This document shows positions 1 through 8,967 of a DNA stretch of 17,510 nucleotides, piece by piece (within the stretch, counting starts at the first letter, position 1; every line of letters starts with the position of its first letter). The DNA lies in assembly GCA_002221725.1 (NCBI GenBank), contig NJFT01000395.1, forward strand, positions 1 to 17,510. The letters run 5' to 3'. The DNA comes from Scedosporium boydii (Eukaryota > Ascomycota > Sordariomycetes > Microascales > Microascaceae). The notes below the pieces were generated by a model. The model was not told the DNA's origin and ran no database searches. It saw nothing but the letters and a program-made list of their open reading frames with translations. The translations under genes and the position numbers were made by a program.

Positions 1-907
1 TCTCTCATTTTCTGTTTGTTTTGTTGGCGAGATGACAAGGAGGAAACGGGAAAAGGCCACTGCTTGAGAGGCGTCACCCCTTAGCGGAGGCTTAAAGTAA
101 CTACCCAAATGGCCTCGCGTGCGATGATACGGGCCTTGGTCTCTTCCGTTTCGGCAGTATTAAACACCAAGGAGAAGGCTACGAGCTTGGCACTCACTTG
201 ACTTGCTTCTGTTGAGGATCCGTTCCCTAACCATTCGCGGTCGCCTCGCCATACTCATACGAGGGGTCGAGTGAATTAAACGAGCTGTAGGAAGCCAAGA
301 ACGGACCGGCGGTTGACTCTCGACTATTCCGATTTCCTGGAGCCGCATCTCGAAAGGGCAGCAGAGGAATCACCTCAAAACAACGGGTATCAACTGTACA
401 GCTTCACTTGGAGTATTTCGAAGCCGAGCCTGTGTAAGTGCAGGTTTGCAGGTTCGTGTTAAAAGGCTGCGAATCGGCGAGGGGGCTGCTCCTTCCCCGT
501 ATCATTGCCTGGCCCCTCCTTCTTCTACTAAGCAGGAGCGACGTCGAATGCGTCGAATGCCTGCTCGAGTTCTTCCTTCCGATCCGCCAACAATCTCCTA
601 TCTGCACTTTCTTCCGCCCTTTCTGCTCCACGCCCAGACTGTATCTCTCGCCGTTTCCTTGCTCCCTCCGAGTCAAATCAGTCTGTATCGCTCTCTCCTT
701 CGTCGGTCATCGCAGGCCTTCTCGAGTCCATCACACACCGATTCGCTCCCTTGCACCTAGCTCTTCTTCGCCTCGCTCTTCCCTTTCGACCTACTCGACG
801 TATCATTCATAGACTTGCAGATCCCATACTCCTTGATAGAAGCTCTCACCCACGAGCCATCTCTCATCGCGGGTCAACTGAACCCCAATTTATATAGCCT
901 TATCACC
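1..907. other. Intergenic region and probable 5' leader of the first gene
   Basis: No gene can be supported here. From about 485 to 800 the plus strand is pyrimidine-rich (runs of tcc, ctc and ttc), as is typical of the promoter and 5' leader of filamentous-fungal genes, and this fits the plus-strand gene starting at 908. A consensus splice donor GTAAGT at 434-439 could begin a leader intron, but no convincing branch point and acceptor pair was found. The open frames here start at non-ATG codons or lack coding character. Confidence 0.5.
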
Positions 908-1509
908 ATGTTTCTCCTGAACCGAGACGCCTTACCCCAAAGCCAAGTCGGCGGCGGTGCCGGCGGTGGTGGCGGCCAAATCCACACGAACCCATCCGAG
1001 GAACTTGCAGGCAACCCCGGTAACGGCAAGATGAGTGCCGGAGACTACGGCATCATAGGAGGCGCGATTGGCATACTCGTAGTCGTTGGAATAGCTTGCT
1101 ATTACATCATCGGCTGGTGCCGCAGAAGGAATCCAGCCTCGCCCGGGAGCGGCGATTCCGGTATCGAGCTGCAAATCCAGAATCCCATATTTAACCACAG
1201 CACGGCGACGACCTTGAATGCTAAGAGCACACCGAATACTAAGAGCAACTTTCCCGAGGAAGACGAATCCGCTAGCACTCTTCTGCCGGATTCTGGACCC
1301 TTGGGTCTTCCAAGTGAGGCCCTTCCCTTTCCCACCTTCCTGGCCGGCGAGGACCTTATTTTTTTAATACTAATTCTGTTGCAGCACCTCCGGCCGCGCG
1401 ACTTCCAACGGCGCCGTCTACTCCCGTGGTCATCCCACCAGCGCCACCAGCCCCCCCCACCAGCCGGGTGCTGCGTTGGGGACCTAGATTTGAGGGATGG
1501 GGCTTATAG
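908..1509 (+). CDS. Hypothetical single-pass membrane protein, two exons
   Basis: Predicted 176-residue protein from exons 908-1313 and 1385-1509. The 71-bp intron has donor GTGAGG, a TACTAA branch point at 1368-1373 and acceptor TTGCAG. Splicing shifts the frame and gives a clean proline-rich tail ending at TAG 1507-1509, which supports the intron; reading straight through gives a less plausible tail. The start at 908 is the first ATG in the frame and has context CACCATG. Seen in the protein: a Gly-rich stretch at residues 15-23, one hydrophobic segment at about 48-70 (GAIGILVVVGIACYYII), a basic CRRR stop-transfer motif at 71-74, an acidic patch PEEDE near 116-120, and a Pro-rich C-terminus. 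This suggests a short N-terminal outside and a C-terminal cytosolic tail, with no cleavable signal peptide. I do not recognise a family. It is convergent with the ribosomal protein gene to its right. Confidence 0.7.
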
Positions 1510-1980
1510 ATCGGTCTAGGAAACTTTTTATTTGCTTTTTCTTTGTGATGGAGACGGACAGCGGACGGTAAACAGCGGGCAGCGGCGAGAAAAAGAGCGG
1601 AAAGAAGATACTACTGCGAAATTAGACACGCCCGGGAGGCAAGGCTCATCGCCGAAGACAAGAGACGTAATTGAAGGGCTTGAGTTACCCTAGAGATTCA
1701 AGAGTGGACATGAAATGCCCTTTGCCATAAATTGTGTTAGGTTCCGGCCGGACGTGTTAGTAGTACCTTGGACGTCTCGTGTCGTGGATTCACCTTACAC
1801 AGAAATTGACATTGGTAGAATCATCCTGATCGTGGGATTCAACGGCAGGAGTCTTTCCACGAAACGTATTCAGATGCCGGAAATCCCCACTTGAATAGAT
1901 GTATATTGGAGATCGGTCTCCCTTTTATAATACACAGGCGCCAACCCGTCCGTAATAGTACAAAATAAGCATCGTTTCCT
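1510..1980. other. Intergenic region between convergent genes
   Basis: This stretch holds the 3' untranslated regions of the membrane-protein gene (plus) and the uS14m gene (minus). No ORF of interest, RNA gene or repeat was seen. Confidence 0.6.
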
Positions 1981-2538
1981 TTACCAACTCGCCTTCTTCA
2001 CGCCGGGGAGGTTTCCATCTAGGGCTTGTCTCCTGAAGTTATACTGAAAGGGTTATAGTTAGCACGTAAGCTCTTCTCAATTACCAGAGCTCCCAAGCTC
2101 AGAAATATAACGATCAAAGGCTTACCCTAGACAGCTTAAAGTCCCGCAGGATACCCCTCGTCTTTCCTCCAAGAATACACCTGTTCCTAACCTGTGTCGG
2201 CCTCGTGTAGCAATGCATCTGAGAAAGTTGGAGCTGCGCCTCGGCGCGCACGCGGGGAGGGAGAGTCGTGTTGCGGATAATGTATCGCAGAGCTTGCCTA
2301 CAAACGAAAAAGTTAGCCAATTGAAGAACCGCGCCATATCCGCAGAATTGCCCCGGATTGAAAAGTTTCTCCCTCCATAGAAAGACAGGAACAAAGGGAA
2401 AATCAGGGATCGCGTGGTGTTCGTTGCTGACCTTTCCGGCTCGAATTGCTCAAAGACCTTGCGCTTGGTGTGGTCGCGGATGATGCGCGTGTTGATAAAG
2501 CAGCCCAGATCGAGCTTCTTGGCTCGGAACATCGACAT
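1981..2538 (-). CDS. MRP2: Mitochondrial small-subunit ribosomal protein uS14m, three exons
   Basis: Predicted 113-residue component of the 37S small subunit of the mitochondrial ribosome, acting in the matrix and binding the 3' (head) domain of the small rRNA. Exons on the minus strand are 2538-2432, 2297-2126 and 2043-1981. Intron 1 (134 bp) has donor GTCAGC, branch GGCTAAC (2312-2318) and acceptor TAG; intron 2 (82 bp) has donor GTAAGC, branch TGCTAAC (2058-2064) and acceptor CAG. The splices join codon 36 (AG|G, Arg) and then fall between codons. Family hallmarks visible: FINTRIIRDHTKR near the N-terminus, LPPRVRAEAQLQL in the middle, then the conserved S14 signature CILGGKTRGILRDFKLSR followed by NFRRQALDGNLPGVKKASW at the end. 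Length matches the usual 110-115 residues of fungal Mrp2. Two possible starts lie close together (Met1 and Met3); I chose the upstream one. The first intron's GTCAGC donor is a mild deviation. Confidence 0.95.
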
Positions 2539-3003
2539 CTTTGCGGTTTTTGGTTGTCCTTGGCGGCGTCGGAGAGTGGTGTTCGTCTTTACATCGGCTT
2601 TGGGATGTCTGCTGTTGAAGCTAAAGATTTATTTCGCGGCATGTTCCGTCTCGGACCATCGATTGTGCCGGATTAAGGTTAACCCGAACAACGTCCTTAC
2701 CTTATCACCTACCGCCCAGTCTAATTGACGCTAACCCAATTTCAGCCAACTCCAAGTACACAGGTACACAGGTACATGCAGCTCGACCTCGTCAATGTTC
2801 CCAGAGGCGATTGGGATTTCCCACGACACCTCTCTCTTCTCCCATGATTCGTATACTTCGTAATATGCGATGTCGGTCTCTTCAACGCCTGCCCCCTACG
2901 GGTAGCGGCGTCCAGTTATCCCCCAATCTCGTCAATGTGGCGTCTATCGTTGGACTCGAAGGAAGCAGCTTCGTGTCATTGACAGACAAGTTGATTGCTC
3001 CGA
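2539..3003. other. Intergenic region, upstream of uS14m
   Basis: Contains the uS14m promoter, reading leftwards. On the plus strand there is an isolated intron-like 3' end (GCTAAC followed by TTTCAG, ending at 2745) without a clear donor, and a weak open frame from about 2844 to 3020 that may belong to the decayed coding stretch to the right. No confident gene. Confidence 0.4.
2757..2776 (+). repeat. Short tandem repeat, 8-bp unit
   Basis: The unit TACACAGG occurs twice in tandem and is followed by a partial third copy (TACA). It lies in non-coding DNA between uS14m and the FHA-kinase gene. Probably simple replication slippage. Confidence 0.6.
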
Positions 3004-3600
3004 ATGAATATCAAGCATAGGAAGCCATCTATAGTCACACCTAGTGCCAACAAGAAAGCAAGAAGCAAAGAACTCGCCTTGGAGTCATTCGAGTATAACC
3101 TCGATGACGATGTTACACGGCTACAACTCTGGGAAAAGTGTATGCGGGTATAAATTCCTTCCGGAATACCTCTAGGCGATGTGTCCGAGTTTACCTGGCA
3201 ACGCAATGCGATATCTCTTGGAGGGGATCCTTTGGGAATGGCGCTTGGTGCCTCGTGAAGTCTTGCCCATGGCTATGCAAACAAGGTGCAGCACTGCGAC
3301 TTTGGCTGCTGTATATCTTCCTCCTGAGAATTGCAACGCAGAGATTGACGACTTTAAGCAGGAGGTTGGTTCCAAAGACAGGATGAGTTTATGGGGGCGC
3401 ACGCGAGGAGGCTACCTACAATCTACTGCTCGAAGCTTTTTGGATCAGCCTGCTGAGAGAACACCTTGTTCCCGGCCTGCTGTCTACCGGGGGGTGGCTT
3501 GGGCATCGCTGCATGGGAGTTTGGGAGAAAACGAAGTGGAGAAAAGGTACGCTGCGGAGCTTTGTTCTCCGTTGGAAGGTATTTCATTCTAACTATCTGA
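3004..3600 (+). pseudogene. Possible decayed protein-coding gene, unassigned
   Basis: An ATG at 3004 opens a 49-codon frame with strong protein-like composition (for example KARSKELALESFEYNLDDD, then TRLQLWEKC) before a TAA at 3151-3153. The same frame continues with protein-like text (IPLGDVSEFTWQRNAISL) to a TGA near 3256, and again later (FMGAHARRLPTIYCSKLFG near 3390-3450) past several stops. The frame ending at 3020 just upstream (VNVASIVGLEGSSFVSLTDK) and the frame from ATG 3179 to 3592 also look partly coding. Several of the stops (TAA, TGA) could come from CAA or CGA by C-to-T change, as in repeat-induced point mutation (RIP), but I cannot show this. Alternatives are an intact gene with introns I failed to place, or chance. 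I do not recognise the family. Confidence 0.25.
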
Positions 3601-3691
3601 AACTAGGATCCTCGCGCTTCCAAACGGCATGGAATTGGAATGAGATGTCAGGGACTCTACCAAGCCATTGGGAACTCCCAACGGCGACATA

Positions 3692-5068
3692 TCATAGAGG
3701 TGGCATCCATTTCAACAAGACCGTTAAGATCTCTCGGGTACTTTGGTTCGCGTATAAACTAGCCTCATAGACCCGGTTCTTTAGGGTTGCGCAATCACGC
3801 TCACTCGCAGGAAGCAACCCCGAATGTATCAACTCGAGCGCTACCATGGCGGCCGACCATATATCCGCAGCCGGACGCGGGGGTTTTTTCTTAGACCATA
3901 CCGGCGGCCAGCGGTAGACGTCCCATGGGAGCATGCCTCGGAAATAACGGGTTGAGTTCGCTGCCTCTCCGAAGCCGATGAGCTTGACCTGGATGCCGTC
4001 GTCGTACAGGGGTGGCGAAGAACGGTCCATGACAAGTACATGTTCCGGTCTTATATCCCCATGTTGCATATCCAGTATCTCGTCCAAGAATGCCAGTGCC
4101 CGAACGCACTGGAAAAATATACGCCCCGCCTCAACTGCGCTCATGCGTCTCCTGGCGTGTTGCTCTTTGACCGTACCAAGGGGACAGTATTCGTAAATGA
4201 GAATGGGGTGTTCAGGAGAGCTGGCCCAGATGAGCTTAATAATGAACTGCCGCCAATAACTCATAGCTTGCTGTTCATGCGCCCGCGTATCCCAGATGAG
4301 GGCCATGGCGTTGATCTCCCTCTTCCATTTCTCTTCGTCGAAATTGATATCATCCTTCGGCTCTCTCCGCGGCTCCTTGATCGCATACACAGCCCCGGTG
4401 CTAACATCCCAACCTTTCGTCACCTTCGAAGACTCGCCGGAACCAATGTCTCCCAACCGCAGAAAGATTTCCATGCTTCTGTCCGCCTGCGGTAGAGTGG
4501 CAGTAAACGTCCCGTCCTTAAAAACCCGCGTCGCATCCTCCAGACCGGGGATTCCGACCATCCAATGCAGTTCACACCTGTCCAAAACGCCGTAGTTCGT
4601 CTCCAGCCGAAACCGAAGGTAGTCCGTGATCTCGATGTCGATCTCGAAGTTCTCAAGGTTGGGATCGCCGCCCACGATCCACCTCCCGCTCTTCCAGGGG
4701 AAAGGGTGTCGTCCTTCTCCATTATACGTCACTTGTGTGCCGTACTTCGAAACGTCCTGGAGGATGAGCCTCCAGGGTCGATCTAGTCGCAATATGCAAT
4801 GAACGTCATCGACATAGGGTAGCTCCGGTAGTACGAGATCGCAGGTCGGGCTCGTGCCGATGGTGAAGTCTCTAGCCCAGATGCCTGTGCAGCCTCTTAT
4901 CAGGGATACTCGTAAGGTTTTGCCAACAACCCAATGATTCTGCGGTATCTGCGTGGTAGCGATGGATTGGTTGATTCCCTTGTAGGTTGGTGTCTTAGGA
5001 TCGGGAATTAGTGTTATAGATCGAAGCGGCACCGGCCTAGGCGATGTGCTCATCCATGAGGCGGCCAT
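3692..5068 (-). CDS. FHA-domain protein with degenerate protein kinase domain
   Basis: 458-residue ORF from an ATG at 5068. The N-terminal FHA (phosphothreonine-binding) domain spans about residues 45-135: FTIGTSPTCDLVLPE (68-82), His90 in VDDVHC, and DVSKYGTQVTYNG (105-117). A kinase-like domain follows from about 203. It keeps the glycine loop GSGESSKV (209-216), the ATP-anchoring Lys231 (YAIKEP), a candidate helix-C Glu251, and Asp338 in HGDIRPEHVLV. The DFG motif is GFG (365-367), so the metal-binding aspartate is missing, and the catalytic-loop Asn is His343. Subdomain IX is present (ADIWSAAM, 401-408). The ORF stops just after ILTVLLKW, where subdomain XI should begin, so the C-lobe is short. 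I infer a pseudokinase or very weak kinase that docks to phosphothreonine partners. An in-frame upstream exon (5391-5423) is possible and would make 486 residues. Substrates and role are unknown. Confidence 0.8.
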   Translation of the reverse strand: MAASWMSTSPRPVPLRSITLIPDPKTPTYKGINQSIATTQIPQNHWVVGKTLRVSLIRGCTGIWARDFTIGTSPTCDLVLPELPYVDDVHCILRLDRPWRLILQDVSKYGTQVTYNGEGRHPFPWKSGRWIVGGDPNLENFEIDIEITDYLRFRLETNYGVLDRCELHWMVGIPGLEDATRVFKDGTFTATLPQADRSMEIFLRLGDIGSGESSKVTKGWDVSTGAVYAIKEPRREPKDDINFDEEKWKREINAMALIWDTRAHEQQAMSYWRQFIIKLIWASSPEHPILIYEYCPLGTVKEQHARRRMSAVEAGRIFFQCVRALAFLDEILDMQHGDIRPEHVLVMDRSSPPLYDDGIQVKLIGFGEAANSTRYFRGMLPWDVYRWPPVWSKKKPPRPAADIWSAAMVALELIHSGLLPASERDCATLKNRVYEASLYANQSTREILTVLLKWMPPL

Positions 5069-5096
5069 GCTGGAAGTTTGCTTCGTTGCTGTCGCG

Positions 5097-5119
5097 GTAT
5101 TCTCCGATGTATTCTCCGA
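5097..5119 (-). repeat. 12-bp tandem duplication
   Basis: On the plus strand GTATTCTCCGA occurs twice with a 12-bp period. Read on the minus strand in the kinase frame it gives SENTSENT, just upstream of the called kinase start and directly after a possible splice acceptor (CTCGCAG, ending at 5120). It is coding only if the upstream exon is used. Confidence 0.6.
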
Positions 5120-5570
5120 CTGCGAGGTTTAGTCGATTTGGCCACTCGAGGCGAAGGAGGGCTCTAAATACCTTGAGCTATGTAGGCATCCAGGGTTCCC
5201 TCCAGTTTTACCTTCTCAAAGACTCAAGTGCTGCCTATACCATGCCAAACTCACGAACCATCCTCATCATCCTCGACGAGTTCTATGAAACTTCTAGGGA
5301 GAGAAACGGTTTCAAGTACAATGAACGACCCGGCTCGACTAGGATCGAGAAGCTTATCAAGAACGCTCTTTATTTCTCACGCAGGCTTACCAACTGCTGC
5401 GGTGTCTTATCCTTAGAATACATAGCCGTTTTTTTTCTGTCCAGCTTATAACATTCCTCTTTTCCCCCTCCTTCCAAGAACTTAAAAAGAACATCGTCGA
5501 AACATAAAAACAGAGAAGAAGTAGAGAAGAATAAAAATCGAAAAAGTCGGTAGTGTATCGAAGATGTGGG

Positions 5571-5578
5571 TATATATA
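5571..5578 (-). promoter_or_regulatory. TATA-like element upstream of the FHA-kinase gene
   Basis: TATATATA lies about 150 bp upstream of the candidate first-exon ATG (5423) and about 500 bp upstream of the called ATG (5068), followed on the minus strand by a T/C-rich tract. The spacing fits transcription starting near 5540 and slightly favours a transcript that includes 5391-5423. Confidence 0.35.
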
Positions 5579-5898
5579 AGTTGGGGAAATAGGGAGACAA
5601 AATAAGAGAGAAAGCTCTGCAAGAGAGTGACAACACATTAAGTAGTGGGTAGTAGTAACTTGACGCATCAAGAATATGACCACTGAGGTCTCCGCTCGTG
5701 AAGCTGAATGTAATATATCGGTACGTGAGAAAAGTAGAAGACGAGTGCCACGAGACTCCGCCAGGCGCCGCAAGTGAGGACACGATAAAGGAAGATAGAA
5801 AAAGAAAACGACATAGAAGACAGAAGAAACAGGAGTGTGATGTATCAAGAATGATGAAGAAGGTTCGCAGGAAGGAAAGTGTACTCGAAATCGCTCGC

Positions 5899-7974
5899 TT
5901 AGTTGTTCAGTTGCTGACTCCGCTGGCTCCTTAACGAGACAGGTCCCTGGAAGCCTGAAGACGCCGGCTTGACGGCCTCCATCTCCATAGCCTGGGTGGC
6001 ATCCTTGCGGGCTCTCCGACCACGATGCTCGCTAAGCCGTTGGTCACCGAAGGCATGCTTGCTCTTGAACTTATAGTAGGTCGGCGGCCTTGGCCGGCAG
6101 AGGACAACTATCCAGTTCTTGATCCAGTTCCTCTGGTTGAAAGCCCTGTAACGCTCTGTCTTGACGAATTTGTGCGAGTTGATGTACTCCCGCGTCGTCT
6201 CACCTCGGGCCATGAGGAAGATGTGGTAACCCATCAAGGCGAGCGGGTAGAGCAGACCGACGACTCCGTAAATTACCATAGCGAACGGGACCCGGAAGTG
6301 GCTCACAGCTTCGCTGAACAATATTCCTTCCCGCGCCCGATAGATCAGGACTTGGGCAAGACTGGCCCCGATGAGATAGGCGGCGAGAAGCGTCGTTGTG
6401 CTAACAAAGGTGAAGAAATATCGGTAGTTTCGGCGTCCGACGCAGTTGTTAAGCCACACGCAGTGATGGTCTTGCGTCTCAACGCAATTATCGCAGAGCC
6501 GGCAGTGGTGGGCGCGAGGCGGTCGCCAGATGTGGCAGGTGCGGCAATGCCAAACAGGGACTTCCATGGCGGCAGACGACTTGTCTGCCGATCGAATGAG
6601 GTACCAGTCGGTCGTCGGAGGGCCTATTCGAAGCGGATCGTCGTCTTCGGGAGGTGGGAATCGGTGAAGATTTCGTGGGAGAATCTAGCAAATTATCTTA
6701 GCGAACACGAACGTTCCTGTGAAAACATTGAGAAATTTGAAACATACCCCGGGGTCAGTCACGGATGCGTGAATAAAGGACGAGATGCAGATATAAAACA
6801 AGTAACCAAAAGTAATGGGAATGGCTGGAGAGACCTCATGCCAAAGGTAATCGGCCGAAAAGACGAAGAAAAGCACAGCAGGCACAACGACCATAAGCCC
6901 AGTCGCAACATTTACCGGCCGTTGCCTCGAATTCTGCCATCTTCCACCTAGACAGAAGACGGTATTTCCCTCGAAGTATTCGAACACCCTCCCGATGCGG
7001 GGCGGTTGGGGTTGAGGACTCTTGGCCTTGTTGGGGGTTGCTCCCCGATGGACAGATTCCGGATGCGGTGTCGATGCCCCTGATGATAGTTTCTCAGCCC
7101 CCTCGAGGTCTCGGTTCGCTGAACTTTGCGCACGATCACTGATATTGCCAGGTAGCAAGAAGCTTGACCGGAACGAACGAGGGGATTTGAGGACGCCGGT
7201 GATGGCCGAAGACCTCTCTGCGTAACTCTTATCCACGGTAATGTTTAGGTTTTGATTTTCGAATTTCTTCTTTTGAAGCGGCCGCATGCTCTCCGATATG
7301 CTTCCATGGGCAGTATGGTGGCCCTGAGTCGGACTAGTATTCGCCGTCCTATCCAAGGTTTCGTGACCAGTCACCTCGGTACCGGGGGATGGTGGTGCAT
7401 TGAAAGAGCCATCCTCGCTGCGCGGTTCGCCTAAACCTAAAGGTCGCGGAGGAGGAGAGGTCGGGCTCTGCTGTAGATTGCTCGGTGGAGTGCCGCTCGA
7501 ATCCTGTGCCGACTCTGCTTGTCTCGCTATCGCTGAAGGTCGTGGCCCACCTCGTTGAGCCTGAAGTTTCTGAGAGCTCATGGGACGGAAGAATGCGTGA
7601 GAGGTTAGAGAAGGAACATGGCTTCGGCTCTTCGTGCTCGGCGTCCTTCCTATCGAGCTCGTAATACTGCCCGCACCAACACTGCCTCGCTGGGCTGCAA
7701 CGCCCGAGAGATAATTATTTCTGAGCGGCTGGGGATGAGGCCGGCTGCCTTTCGATGAGACGCCAGTCCTGGCTGTTCCTGGTCGCGACTCTGAAGGTAC
7801 AAGACTCCGTCGTTGACCGGGGCGGGTCGACTGAAAATGGGGCTCTTCTCCGTCGTCTGAAGCAATATCCGTCATCCGCGAGGACACTATACTCGGGGGT
7901 CTCGCGGGCACTTCTCGAAATCCGTCTTCGTTTTGTGTTGGGGACCCCATCCGGGGTGGGCTTTGGGATGCCAT
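5899..7974 (-). CDS. ERF2: DHHC palmitoyltransferase, Erf2 type, two exons
   Basis: Predicted 670-residue protein S-acyltransferase of endomembranes; yeast Erf2 with Erf4/Shr5 palmitoylates Ras at the ER. Exons are 7974-6748 and 6684-5899. The 63-bp intron has donor GTATGT, branch CGCTAAG and acceptor TAG; an earlier CAG would leave a 31-bp intron and was rejected. Residues 1-320 are a Ser/Pro-rich, probably disordered cytosolic extension. Membrane segments lie at about 355-375, 383-403, 499-523 and 541-567. Between segments 2 and 3 is the cysteine-rich domain, with CRTC (456-459), HHCRLCDNC (468-476) and the catalytic DHHC at 481-484. The post-membrane TTxE motif is TTRE (572-575), and DPG (407-409) follows segment 2. 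The start ATG has context AAAATGG. The C-terminus is basic, then Ser/Gln-rich. DHHC identity is near certain; the Erf2 assignment rests on the long N-terminus and overall layout. Confidence 0.93.
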
Positions 7975-8073
7975 TTTGATCGATTCGATTCTCGGCGTCG
8001 GTGTCGGTGGATTCCGTGGGGGTTACGAATCGCCCTATTTTCTTTTTTCTGATTTGGGTCGTCGCGTCTCGAA

Positions 8074-8082
8074 CTAAAGCAT
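8074..8082 (-). promoter_or_regulatory. Minimal upstream ORF (Met-Leu-stop) in the Erf2 leader
   Basis: The leader contains ATG CTT TAG, ending 99 bp upstream of the Erf2-type start codon. If it lies within the transcript it is a two-codon upstream ORF that could lower translation of the main frame. Transcript ends are unknown. Confidence 0.35.
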
Positions 8083-8448
8083 TGCAGGTCGTCGCGAGAT
8101 TAGATTTTTGTTGTGAATGCGAGAAATGGCTGCGACCGGCGGTTTTCTTTCTCGAAGAGATATACGCGAAGAATTAAAGATGGGAATTAGGGAAAATGCG
8201 AGATAAGGAGCGTCGACGTCGGCGGAGAAATCGAAAGGGCAAATGAGGGTGGTTGAACGCGGAACCAAAGTTTCGACACCGTCAAACGTTGGTTATAGTG
8301 GTAGAAGAACCAGAGTTGAGCGGGCGATGAAACAGTGGAGGTAAAAAAGGAGGGATGAAAATGGCTGGATGCGGCGGGTTCAGGTGAAAGGAGCGGCAGG
8401 CCGGAAAATATGGTTCTGGTGGAAACGGAATCGAAGAAAGTGAAATTA

Positions 8449-8751
8449 TTATTCGAACAGGTCGAGTCGTAGGATCGGCGGGCAACACCCGGGTGATGGA
8501 AAAAAAGGAGGGACAGACAAGACACACAAATAATACAGGAGGGAGGGGGTAAAAACGGGATGGGCACGTAACGAAGGGATTGATGGGATGATCAAGGGCC
8601 AAAGCGCTGGCGAAGTGCGTGCTGGCTGAGCGACGATGGGAAACTCGAGGACCCCCAAGCCAACACGAAGCGAATTCACAAAGGGGGCAGAATCGGAGGA
8701 GGAGATGAAGACCGCCAAAGACACCAAGAACAAACCAAGACTGGACGGCAT
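8449..8751 (-). CDS. Doubtful 100-residue ORF with signal-peptide-like N-terminus
   Basis: ATG-started frame whose first 22 residues (SLGLFLVSLAVFISSSDSA) resemble a secretion signal with a possible cleavage after DSA. The rest is Pro/Leu/Ser-rich and comes from the T/C-rich tract that looks like an Erf2 leader, so this may be chance. No family is recognised and it has fewer than two cysteine pairs. It could be a small secreted protein, an upstream ORF or nothing. Confidence 0.15.
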   Translation of the reverse strand: MPSSLGLFLVSLAVFISSSDSAPFVNSLRVGLGVLEFPIVAQPARTSPALWPLIIPSIPSLRAHPVFTPSLLYYLCVLSVPPFFPSPGCCPPILRLDLFE

Positions 8752-8967
8752 GACAAGGTGAAATTGCTCTTAACGCCAGCCCTGCTATTTTACTGGGCAG
8801 CCACCTCGAACCGGGTTTTTGACCACAGAGGATTTCTAATGTATTAATATTCTCTCTATCAATATCCTTAGTCGAGACACGCTCTTTTAATAAGACGAGT
8901 CGATCTCGAAGTACGAGGATTCTTCATGGGCATTTCGCAATCCGTGTTCGTGGGGGACATTCAAGGA

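Larger units (their letters stand above)
5069..5898. other. Intergenic region: FHA-kinase promoter and leader, Erf2 3' end
   Basis: Reading leftwards this holds the end of the Erf2-type gene's transcript and then the promoter of the FHA-kinase gene. From about 5455 to 5560 the minus strand is a long T/C-rich tract typical of fungal leaders. Minus-strand open frames here are low-complexity and I do not call them genes. A possible first exon of the kinase gene lies at 5391-5423 (ATG at 5423, donor GTAAGC at 5390-5385). Confidence 0.5.

Noticed and set aside
434..820. Possible leader intron with GTAAGT donor at 434 upstream of the first gene
   Set aside because: No acceptor at 716 or 820 is preceded by a convincing branch point, and no coding frame depends on it.
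2446..2728. Plus-strand open frames across the uS14m first exon
   Set aside because: Antisense to a confidently assigned exon and without recognisable domains.
5370..5848. Minus-strand open frames of 137 and 153 codons
   Set aside because: Phe/Ser/Leu-rich translations of a T/C-rich leader tract, with no domain; only the short 5391-5423 part is kept as a possible exon.
6025..6951. 308-codon open frame on the plus strand
   Set aside because: It lies fully antisense to the Erf2-type gene, whose frame carries the DHHC and TTxE motifs; the antisense translation has no family character.
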